Positions 1 to 6,459 of a DNA stretch of 8,023 nucleotides are shown here, piece after piece. Location: contig DAOVFR010000104.1 in assembly GCA_030672805.1 (NCBI GenBank), positions 1 through 8,023 on the forward strand, read 5' to 3'. The stretch is from Candidatus Krumholzibacteriota bacterium (GTDB lineage Bacteria; Krumholzibacteriota; Krumholzibacteriia; Krumholzibacteriales; Krumholzibacteriaceae). The position numbers and the translations under genes were made by a program. Positions within the stretch are counted from its first letter, which is position 1; each line of letters begins with the position of its first letter. The notes beneath the pieces are model-generated. The model saw nothing but the letters and a program-made list of their open reading frames with translations, ran no database searches and was not told the DNA's origin.

Positions 1-1
1 G

Positions 2-1189
2 GACCGCATCCGTGCTGAAGAGGGGCGGCGCTTGCTGGAGGAACAGGTACGGCACGCCCAGAAACTGGAAAGCCTCGGACTTATGGCAGGCGGGATAGCG
101 CATGATTTCAACAACATGCTGACGGCGATCCTCGGTAATGCGGACATGGCGCTGCTAGAGCTCTCGCCCGCTTCGCCGGGGCGTGACAGTATAGCTGAAA
201 TCATCAAGGTTGCCCACTGCGCCGCGGATCTCTGCAAACAGATGCTGGCGTATTCAGGCAAGGGTCAGTTCGTGATCGAAGTCTTCGATCTATCCGAAGC
301 CGTCAGGGAGATTTCGCATATGCTCGAGGTCTCGATATCGAAAAAAGTCACACTGAATTACCATCTCTCGGATAACCTTCCGGCAGTAGAGGCCGACGTC
401 ACCCAGATACATCAGGTTATCATGAACCTTATCGCCAACGCATCTGACGCAATAGGCAAGAGTGCGGGAATAATCTCGATCACCACGGGGGAGATGCACT
501 GTGACCGGTCGTATCTTTCAGAAACCTACATCGACGAGGAACTGCCGGAGGGCGCCTACGTCTATATCGAAGTGACCGACTCCGGCTGTGGAATGGATGA
601 GGAAACGATGGCCAAACTGTTTGACCCCTTCTTCTCGACCAAGTTCACCGGGCGGGGACTCGGTATGGCCGCGGTCCTGGGAATACTGCGTAGCCACAGG
701 GGCGCAATCAAGATCTACAGCGAACCGGGCAGGGGATCGACCTTCAAGGTGCTGTTTCCCTCATCCGAAAAGCCGGTCACACATGCCGAGCCCAGCCGGG
801 AGAAATCTTCCGGGTGGCGTGGGAGTGGAAAGATACTGCTTGTTGACGACGAAGAATCGATCCTGGCTGTCGGCAGGCGCATGCTGGAGCGGGTGGGTTT
901 CGAGGTTGTAACCGCACGGGACGGAGAGCAGGCCCTGGAAGCATTTCGGGATAGTCCCGATGAGATCGACTGCGTCTTTCTCGATCTGACGATGCCAAAC
1001 GTCGATGGTGAGACATGTTTTCGCGAGATGCGCAAGTTACGACCGGATGTGTGCGTTATCATGTCAAGCGGCTACAACGAACAGGAGGTTACCCAGCGCT
1101 TCATAGGCAAGGGCCTGGCGGCATTCATACAGAAGCCGTACCGGTTCGATGAAATGATCGAAACACTGAGAGAGGTGCTGGGCGATTAG
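2..1189 (+). CDS. Hybrid sensor histidine kinase, C-terminal part (HisKA, HATPase, receiver)
   Basis: This is the 3' part of a two-component kinase. The frame is open to the left edge, so the sensor region (PAS or similar is usual in this family) lies outside the window; a TTG at 32 is only an internal codon. Counting that Leu as residue 1, the H-box GGIAHDFNN places the phosphorylated His at 24 (codon 101-103). The N-box NLIANASDA has Asn136, the G1 box VTDSGCGMD has Asp183, and the F-box LFDPFFSTKF with the glycine-rich GRGLG follows. A CheY-like receiver occupies about residues 265-385, with acidic pocket Asp272/Asp273, phospho-acceptor Asp318 in FLDLTMP (codon 983-985), Ser in MSSGY and Lys368 in QKPY. 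All catalytic residues expected of an active kinase and receiver are present. The receiver could be an autoregulatory or phosphorelay module. No DNA-binding output is attached, and the partner is not identifiable here. The next gene starts 74 bases downstream on the same strand. Confidence 0.95.
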   Translation, partial: DRIRAEEGRRLLEEQVRHAQKLESLGLMAGGIAHDFNNMLTAILGNADMALLELSPASPGRDSIAEIIKVAHCAADLCKQMLAYSGKGQFVIEVFDLSEAVREISHMLEVSISKKVTLNYHLSDNLPAVEADVTQIHQVIMNLIANASDAIGKSAGIISITTGEMHCDRSYLSETYIDEELPEGAYVYIEVTDSGCGMDEETMAKLFDPFFSTKFTGRGLGMAAVLGILRSHRGAIKIYSEPGRGSTFKVLFPSSEKPVTHAEPSREKSSGWRGSGKILLVDDEESILAVGRRMLERVGFEVVTARDGEQALEAFRDSPDEIDCVFLDLTMPNVDGETCFREMRKLRPDVCVIMSSGYNEQEVTQRFIGKGLAAFIQKPYRFDEMIETLREVLGD

Positions 1190-1250
1190 ACGGTATGCTA
1201 TCCGCACCCGTTGCGGCAGGTTTCATTACTTTTCATGACAGGTGTATTCC

Positions 1251-1262
1251 AGGTGAAAGGGG
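1251..1262 (+). promoter_or_regulatory. Ribosome binding site choosing the start of the Tricorn-like protease
   Basis: The purine-rich stretch AGGTGAAAGGGG precedes two in-frame ATGs at 1264 and 1270. AGGTG sits 8 bases before the first and AAAGGGG 7 bases before the second. Either start gives a normal signal peptide. The longer frame from ATG 1195 adds 23 residues that would spoil the signal peptide and has no comparable purine tract, so it is not preferred. Confidence 0.6.
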
Positions 1263-1263
1263 T

Positions 1264-4200
1264 ATGACGATGAAACGGTTATTCGTAACGCAGGCGCTTC
1301 TCCGGAAACTGTATCCGGCGTTCATCACGATCCTCGCGGGCGTATCCATGCTGTGCTCTCCGCTGAATGCCGCAGGGGATGCGGACATGCTGCCGCTCAT
1401 GCGCTTTCCGGACATACATGGTGACCTCGTCGTCTTTGCCCATGGCGCCGATCTCTGGTCTGTGCCTGCAGACGGTGGTGTCGCAAAGAGGCTCACGGTC
1501 CATGACGGAGAGGAACGATACCCGAAATTTTCTCCCGATGGAAAGTGGATTGCCTTCACCGGAGAGTATGACGGCAATTCGGACGTATACGTAATGAACG
1601 TGCACGGGGGGGAGATCACGCGCCTCACGTACCATCCGCACAGTGACGATGTAGTCGGATGGCACCCGGTCACGGGCAAGATACTCTTCCGGTCGACACG
1701 GCGAAGCTCCAACCGCTTCAGCCGCCTCTACCTGATTTCACCCGACGGCACGGGTCTCGAGGAGCTGATCATGCACGAGGCGGCCCAGGGAAGCTTCTCG
1801 CCCGACGGCGCGAAGATCGCCTACAACCGGGTCGCCAGGGAACACAGGACCTGGAAACGGTACAAGGGCGGACTCGCCCAGGACATCTATATGTTCGACT
1901 TCGAAAAACAGGAGGACACGAGACTCACCGATTTCGACGGGACCGACCGGATTCCATTATGGATCGGCGACAGGATCTATTTTACATCGGACCGTGACCG
2001 TGTGCTGAACATCTTTGCGTACGATACGGGTTCCGGTGACGTGGAGAAGATCACGGATCACGCCGAATACGATGTCCGCCGTCCCAGCATGGGAGGGAAC
2101 AGGATCGTGTACGAACTGGGGGGCAGCATCTGGCTGCTCAACGTGGACACGAATGAGACGGGAATGATCCCGGTCGAGATCAGGACCGACATGCCGGAGA
2201 TCCGTCCCCGCATAGTCGATGTTACCGACCGTATCACACACGTAGACTGTTCCCCTTCAGGCAAGCGCGCGCTCATCACCGCGCGGGGCGAGGTCTTCAC
2301 CGTTCCGAAGAAGGATGGGCCGACAAGGAACCTGTCGAACGACTGCGGATCCCGCGAGAAGTTCGCCGTATGGTCGCCCGACGGCAAGTGGATCGCGTAC
2401 CTCTCCGACGGGAGCGGAGAATACGAGATCTGCCTTGTCGATCCGATGGGTGAAAAAGAGCCGGCTCGTCTTACGAAGCATGAAAAAGGCTACCGCCATA
2501 CGCTGCGGTGGTCGCCGGACGGGAAAAAGATCGCATTCGCCGACCACGAGCTGCACTGCAGGTATATCGATATCGAATCGAAGAAGATCTTCACGGTCGA
2601 CAGGGCGGAATTCGAGAACATCGACGTGTCACTGAACCTGAAGCCGATCTACGACTTTGCCTGGTCCCCGGACAGCCGGTACATCGCGTACTCGAAGATG
2701 GACAGCGACCTTGTCAACAAGCTCTATATCTACTCTCTCGAAACGGGGAAAGCGCACTGTGTTAGCGGCGGCCTGTTCAACGATTTTCAGCCGGCGTTCT
2801 CACGGGACGGAGAGCACCTGTTCTTCGTTTCGAACCGGCGGTTCAACCCGACACTATGCGATTTCGAGTGGGAGATGGTCTACAAGAAGGTCGCCGGCAT
2901 CTACTGCCTGACTCTGCGGAAGGACGGTTCCCCGCTTCTCCCGCTGAGAAGCGACGAGGCGAAGGTGAAGGAAGAGAAAGATGATAAGAAGAAAGACAGC
3001 GGGAAAAGCGGCTCGAAAAAGGGTGACGGGGAATCACTCGAGATAACGATCGATTTCGAAGGTCTCGCGGACCGCATCGAGAGCCTTCCCCTCCCGCGGG
3101 GTAATTATCGCTCCCTCACGGCGAACGAGTCGGGACTCTTCTACCTGGACAAGGACGAGGGTGATTTCAACCGCTTCGAGTTTCGCGGTGTCGGGAGGAT
3201 GGATCTGCACAGGTTCTCGTTCGACGACCGCGAGGAAAAGACGGTAATCGAGGGGATCAATGCATACAGGCTTTCGGCGGACGGATCGAAGCTTGTCTAC
3301 AGGCAGGGCGACAAGGTCGGGATCATCCCAGCGGGGGGTGAGAACTCGAAAGGAAAAGCGCTCGATCTATCCGGCCTCTCGATTCGCCTCGATCCGATAA
3401 GGGAATGGACTCAGATCTTCAACGAGGCGTGGCGGCTCGAGAGGGATTTCTACTATGAGCCCGATATGCAGGGCCTTGACTGGAAAGCGATGAAGAAGAA
3501 GTACGGGCGGCTCCTTCCTTACGTTTCCTGCCGCCAGGACCTCCGGTACCTGATCGGGGAGTTGATCGGTGAGTTGAGCACGTCTCACACGTACGTCTTC
3601 GGGGGCGACATCAGGCGCGAGGCCGAAGATGTGAACGTCGGCATGCTGGGCGTCGATTGGAAAATGGATACGAAGAGCGGCCGCTACCGTTTCGGGAAGG
3701 TCTTCCGCGTTCCCGACTGGACGCGCGAGGTGCTGCCGCCGCTTGCAAAGCCGGGAATAGATGTCCGCGAGGGTGACTACCTGCTCGAGGTCAACGGTGA
3801 GGAAGTGACCACGGAGCGCAACATCTACAGTTATTTCCAGAACCTGGCCGGCAAGCAGGTTACCATTACGGTGAATTCCAAACCGGCGCAGGGGGGCGCA
3901 CGGACATACACCGTCGAGCCCCTGAGGGGGGAGTACACGCTCCGGTACCGTGACTGGGTGGAGCATAACCGGAAGGTTGCCGGGGATGCATCGAACGGGC
4001 TCATCGGGTACCTGCACCTGCCCGACACGTACCTCGGTTCGTGCCGTGAATTTCCCAAGTATTTCTATTCGCAGATCAGGAAGAAAGGGCTGATCATCGA
4101 CGGCCGTTTCAACGGCGGCGGGCTCGATCCCGATATATTTCTCCGCCGGCTCGACAAACAGATCCTCGGCTACTGGACGCGCCGTTACTCTTTCGACCAG

Positions 4201-4599
4201 ACGAATCCACCGATGGCGACAACGGCACACATGGTCTGCCTCACGAACCGCCAGGCCGGTTCCGGCGGCGATATGCTGCCGATGGAATTCCAGATGAAAA
4301 AGATGGGTCCCGTTATCGGGACTCGGACGTGGGGAGGCCTGGTCGGAGTTTCGATGTGGCTCGATCTCGTGGACGGCGGCGGGCTTTCAGCGCCCGATTA
4401 CCGTGTCTACGATCCGAGCGGCAGGTGGGTCGTCGAGAACAGGGGTATAACGCCCGATATCATCGTCGATCTCGATCCGGTCGATATGGCGAAGGGCCGC
4501 GACGCGCAGCTCTTGAAGGCGATCGAGATTCTCATGAAGACGATCGGGGAAGACAAGCGTCAGTGGCCCGAGCACGAGCCGTTTCCCGTCGACCGGTAG
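1264..4599 (+). CDS. Exported Tricorn-type S41 serine protease
   Basis: This 1111-residue protein is close in length to archaeal Tricorn and has the same domain order. Residues 1-37 look like a signal peptide (basic MTMKR, hydrophobic 19-31, likely cleavage after LNAA), so the protein probably acts in the periplasm or outside the cell, unlike cytosolic archaeal Tricorn. Residues of about 43-700 form two TolB/WD40-like beta-propellers, with repeated SPDGKWIAF-type blades. A lysine/glutamate-rich linker at about 563-592 interrupts the second propeller. A PDZ-like domain lies at about 795-888, between two catalytic subdomains. By order and spacing the catalytic residues are Ser774-His775 (TSH), nucleophile Ser1000 in AGSGGD and Glu1058 in VENRGITPD. 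The Ser-Glu spacing of 58 equals that of Thermoplasma Tricorn (Ser965, Glu1023), and the His-Ser spacing is 225 against 219. The family cleaves oligopeptides, with the propellers acting as substrate gates or filters. The physiological substrate is unknown. No aminopeptidase cofactor gene is nearby. Confidence 0.93.
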   Translation: MTMKRLFVTQALLRKLYPAFITILAGVSMLCSPLNAAGDADMLPLMRFPDIHGDLVVFAHGADLWSVPADGGVAKRLTVHDGEERYPKFSPDGKWIAFTGEYDGNSDVYVMNVHGGEITRLTYHPHSDDVVGWHPVTGKILFRSTRRSSNRFSRLYLISPDGTGLEELIMHEAAQGSFSPDGAKIAYNRVAREHRTWKRYKGGLAQDIYMFDFEKQEDTRLTDFDGTDRIPLWIGDRIYFTSDRDRVLNIFAYDTGSGDVEKITDHAEYDVRRPSMGGNRIVYELGGSIWLLNVDTNETGMIPVEIRTDMPEIRPRIVDVTDRITHVDCSPSGKRALITARGEVFTVPKKDGPTRNLSNDCGSREKFAVWSPDGKWIAYLSDGSGEYEICLVDPMGEKEPARLTKHEKGYRHTLRWSPDGKKIAFADHELHCRYIDIESKKIFTVDRAEFENIDVSLNLKPIYDFAWSPDSRYIAYSKMDSDLVNKLYIYSLETGKAHCVSGGLFNDFQPAFSRDGEHLFFVSNRRFNPTLCDFEWEMVYKKVAGIYCLTLRKDGSPLLPLRSDEAKVKEEKDDKKKDSGKSGSKKGDGESLEITIDFEGLADRIESLPLPRGNYRSLTANESGLFYLDKDEGDFNRFEFRGVGRMDLHRFSFDDREEKTVIEGINAYRLSADGSKLVYRQGDKVGIIPAGGENSKGKALDLSGLSIRLDPIREWTQIFNEAWRLERDFYYEPDMQGLDWKAMKKKYGRLLPYVSCRQDLRYLIGELIGELSTSHTYVFGGDIRREAEDVNVGMLGVDWKMDTKSGRYRFGKVFRVPDWTREVLPPLAKPGIDVREGDYLLEVNGEEVTTERNIYSYFQNLAGKQVTITVNSKPAQGGARTYTVEPLRGEYTLRYRDWVEHNRKVAGDASNGLIGYLHLPDTYLGSCREFPKYFYSQIRKKGLIIDGRFNGGGLDPDIFLRRLDKQILGYWTRRYSFDQTNPPMATTAHMVCLTNRQAGSGGDMLPMEFQMKKMGPVIGTRTWGGLVGVSMWLDLVDGGGLSAPDYRVYDPSGRWVVENRGITPDIIVDLDPVDMAKGRDAQLLKAIEILMKTIGEDKRQWPEHEPFPVDR

Positions 4600-4646
4600 C
4601 AAGGAGGATGCCGTCCAATACATGTTGGAGGCAAAGGGTAGGGTTT

Positions 4647-4664
4647 CCACGGTCTTGCCCGTGG
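4647..4664. terminator. Weak hairpin in the convergent gap, possible bidirectional terminator
   Basis: The 69-base gap between the converging Tricorn-like and Nif3-family genes holds CCACGG, a six-base spacer TCTTGC, then CCGTGG, which is a perfect 6-bp stem. Its position suits a shared terminator, but neither strand has a T-tract after the stem, so it does not meet the usual intrinsic terminator pattern. Nothing else is evident in the gap. Confidence 0.3.
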
Positions 4665-4668
4665 GTAT

Positions 4669-5424
4669 CTACAGCCCCGTCGGAATGTCGATAAAACGTG
4701 TTTCGAGACCCGACTCTCTCCGCAGGAGTTTCCCGAGTGCCCTGACGCCGAGCGTTTCCGTCGCGTAGTGGCCGGCGCACAGCAGGTTAATACCCGCCTC
4801 CCTCGCAATATGGTACGCGCCGTGTGACGTTTCTCCCGTAATTAGCGCATCGAGTCCTTTCCGAGCCGCTTCCTCGGCGAGGGATGCTCCTCCTCCGGAA
4901 ACGATCCCCACCCTTGCGATGCGGGCGCTTCCGAAGCCGAACACGCGAACCGGAGCGCCGAGCATTCCCTTGAGCTTGTTCGCAAGGCCGCCGGGAGCGA
5001 TGCTGCGGGGGAGCATTCCGCACATGCCGATCTCGGTTCCCCGGTACCTGCCGAACGGTTCCGGGCCGTCGATGCCGAGCATCCGCGCGAGCTGTGCGTT
5101 GTTTCCAATCTCCGGGTGGCTGTCGAGCGGAAGGTGAGCGGCATACAGCGAGATGCTGTTTTCGAAGAGCAGGCCGACACGTACGGCCGAAACTCCCGTG
5201 ATCGGTTCCATCTTTCCCCAGAACAGGCCATGGTGGACGATGAGCAGGTCCGCCCCGATCCTCGCGGCCCGTTTGATCGATTTCTCGCATACATCGACCG
5301 CGAGCGCCGCCCGGCGGACGGTTCGGCAGGCTTCCACCTGGAGCCCGTTCAGCGAAGAGTCACGTGGAAAATCGGTGATCTTCAGTGTCTCGTCGAGAAA
5401 TGTTATGACGGTTTTCAACCTCAT
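4669..5424 (-). CDS. Nif3-family dinuclear metal-center protein (YbgI/DUF34-like)
   Basis: This 251-residue protein is a short-form Nif3/YbgI homologue without the central PII-like insertion of the roughly 370-residue members. Family landmarks are all present: the N-terminal SLNGLQVE, LIVHHGLFWG (His64, His65), AAHLPLDSHPEIGNN (His97, Asp101) and the C-terminal GHYATETLG (His219, Glu223). The residues His64, His65, Asp101, His219 and Glu223 correspond to the two-metal site of E. coli YbgI. The enzymatic activity of the family is not settled; the 'GTP cyclohydrolase 1 type 2' label in databases is weakly founded. No signal peptide is seen, so it is probably a cytosolic toroidal hexamer as in YbgI. 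It starts 9 bases after the stop of the upstream selenoprotein candidate and has a strong Shine-Dalgarno, so it is the last gene of that operon. The pairing suggests a shared metal or redox role, but this is inference. Confidence 0.93.
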   Translation of the reverse strand: MRLKTVITFLDETLKITDFPRDSSLNGLQVEACRTVRRAALAVDVCEKSIKRAARIGADLLIVHHGLFWGKMEPITGVSAVRVGLLFENSISLYAAHLPLDSHPEIGNNAQLARMLGIDGPEPFGRYRGTEIGMCGMLPRSIAPGGLANKLKGMLGAPVRVFGFGSARIARVGIVSGGGASLAEEAARKGLDALITGETSHGAYHIAREAGINLLCAGHYATETLGVRALGKLLRRESGLETRFIDIPTGL

Positions 5425-5429
5425 CGGGA

Positions 5430-5435
5430 CCCCCT
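5430..5435 (-). promoter_or_regulatory. Shine-Dalgarno of the Nif3-family gene, overlapping the upstream stop codon
   Basis: On the minus strand the upstream stop and this site read TAGGGGG, followed by TCCCG and the ATG at 5424. The AGGGGG tract is five bases from the start and shares two bases with the TAG stop of the preceding gene. This fixes the Nif3 start and suggests that its translation is coupled to completion of the upstream protein, which itself would require decoding of the in-frame UGA. Confidence 0.65.
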
Positions 5436-6459
5436 ATGGACCGGGATTTGTCCTGCTCGCCCTTTTTTCCTCTTCGAAGCGTTTCTCGAGTTCGATCAAG
5501 TCCGGATCGCCTTTCAGTTTCAACAGCTTTCCGCCCAGATCGAGCGCTTTGGTCACCGGCCTGTTGTCCCGGTAAGTCACCAGGATTTCAGTGAAGCTCG
5601 AATGTTTCACTCCCGTGTCTACGACGATCGTGTTTCCGGCCATTTCACTGTGCGTGCCGTTATGCGACCTGTGTCCGTTCAGCACGATGTCGATGCCAGG
5701 GACCCCGCGGGCAAGTTCGAAGCTCTTGTTCCATCCCTGGTGGCTCAGGGCGACCACAAGATCGCATCCTCTCTCCCGCAGTTTCGTTACCATCTCGAGC
5801 GCGGATATCTTCGGGTTCACGATCGTGTAGTACTCCATGGCTTGCCTGTCCGCCTTGTGGACGAAGGTGGGCAGAACGACGCTGAAGATTCCGACTCTCA
5901 CGCTCCCTTTCCTGCCGAACAGGGTGCGCGTTCCCCCGATGTCCTTGATAATATAAGGCTGTACGATATGCCGGCCCGTTGCCTTGTCTCGGATATTCGA
6001 GGAAACGAGCTGCAACTGGTACGATTTCGCCGTCTCCAGCAATCTCGCCCGGCCGAAGCTGATGTCCCTTTCACCGATGCCTAGCGCGTCATAACCGAGC
6101 AGCTTCATACCCTCGAAGAAGTATCGTGCCTTGACCTGCTGCATGCGTTCCCTTCTTATCGTGCAGAAGTCACCGGCGTCGACGAGCATGACGGGATGTT
6201 CCGTGCGTCTCAATTTCACGAGGGAGGCCCACCGGGCCATCCCGGAACGGAGTTTCTTCTTTCACCCGCAGGGTTCACGATACCCCTCGAGCTGATTCGT
6301 GACGAATATACTCATCCGGAACCCGTCCGGTATCGTGTGGCTGTTTTCCGAACGGGCTATGTAGATTTTGAGGGTGATGTACACGGCGGCCAGGACGATG
6401 AACAGTATCAGCGCCGCCCGGATAAATCTGTTGCCCGGCCTACCCGCGGTTCTTTTCAT
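5434..6459 (-). CDS. Predicted selenoprotein: membrane-anchored calcineurin-like phosphoesterase relative, Sec at UGA 6264-6262
   Basis: Read through one in-frame UGA, this is a 341-residue protein. Residues 1-11 are basic, and about 12-33 form a hydrophobic signal anchor (ALILFIVLAAVYITL), so the rest should be outside the cytoplasm. The domain resembles the 5'-nucleotidase/UshA-type metallophosphoesterases: strand IFVTNQLEGYREPCG-U (51-66), GMARWASLV (73-81), LVDAGDF with Asp97, GIGERD (127-132), VVALSHQG with His240, PGIDIVLNGHRSH with His263 and His266, then VVDTG. The UGA replaces the second Cys of an EPCGC-type motif, giving C64-G65-U66. Motifs on both sides of the UGA are intact and no frameshift is seen. 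The usual metal residues in TND-x-HG and GNHE are changed to TNQLEG and GIGERD, so hydrolase activity is uncertain. The ATG at 6459 overlaps the activator gene by 20 bases and has little Shine-Dalgarno, suggesting translational coupling. The alternative is a nonsense-mutated pseudogene or two genes; ATG 6240 lacks a convincing ribosome site and would begin after the first strand of the fold. Confidence 0.8.
6222..6243 (-). promoter_or_regulatory. Predicted bacterial SECIS hairpin downstream of the UGA
   Basis: In mRNA sense the element is GGGA (6243-6240), a bulged U (6239), GGCCC (6238-6234), apical loop GGU (6233-6231), GGGCC (6230-6226) and UCCC (6225-6222). That makes a 5-bp GC stem capped by GGU, a single bulged U on the 5' side and a 4-bp lower stem. 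The E. coli fdhF element bound by SelB has the same plan, with a bulged U on the 5' side and GGU in the loop. The loop starts 29 bases after the UGA; the fdhF spacing is about 18, and longer spacings are accepted in bacterial SECIS models. A competing weaker fold, CCGGG-AUGG-CCCGG, overlaps it at 6245-6232. The element is coding as well, so it is constrained by the protein. Confidence 0.75.
6262..6264 (-). other. In-frame UGA, predicted selenocysteine codon 66
   Basis: The minus-strand codon TGA at 6264-6262 is the only stop between the ATG at 6459 and the TAG at 5436-5434. It directly follows codons for Glu-Pro-Cys-Gly. Related phosphoesterases commonly have Cys in the next position, which is the typical signature of Cys-to-Sec replacement. 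Confidence 0.78.

Noticed and set aside
1190..1263. Possible promoter between the kinase and protease genes (TTGCGG near 1211, TATTCC near 1245)
   Set aside because: The spacing and matches to sigma-70 boxes are poor, and no sigma-54 GG/GC pair in the right arrangement was found. Co-transcription with the kinase is equally possible.
1330..1362. Lipobox at the end of the protease leader (SMLCSP)
   Set aside because: The residue before Cys is Leu rather than Gly, Ala or Ser, so a lipoprotein signal is unlikely. A normal signal peptidase I site after LNAA fits better.
3367..4230. A 287-residue minus-strand ORF opposite the protease gene
   Set aside because: It is antisense to the PDZ and catalytic core of the Tricorn-like gene, where motifs are well conserved. 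Long antisense ORFs are expected in GC-rich coding DNA, and it shows no recognisable domain.
5116..6084. A 322-residue plus-strand ORF opposite the Nif3 and selenoprotein genes
   Set aside because: It spans two genes with clear family motifs on the other strand and has no recognisable domain of its own, so it is a shadow frame.
5434..6240. A separate 268-residue phosphoesterase gene starting at ATG 6240
   Set aside because: No convincing Shine-Dalgarno precedes this ATG, and the product would lack the first strand of the fold. The missing strand lies immediately upstream in the same frame behind one UGA.
6262..6459. A stand-alone 65-residue membrane peptide
   Set aside because: It ends exactly in the EPCG motif of the phosphoesterase family and continues in frame with the next ORF, so it is the N-terminus of the selenoprotein candidate.
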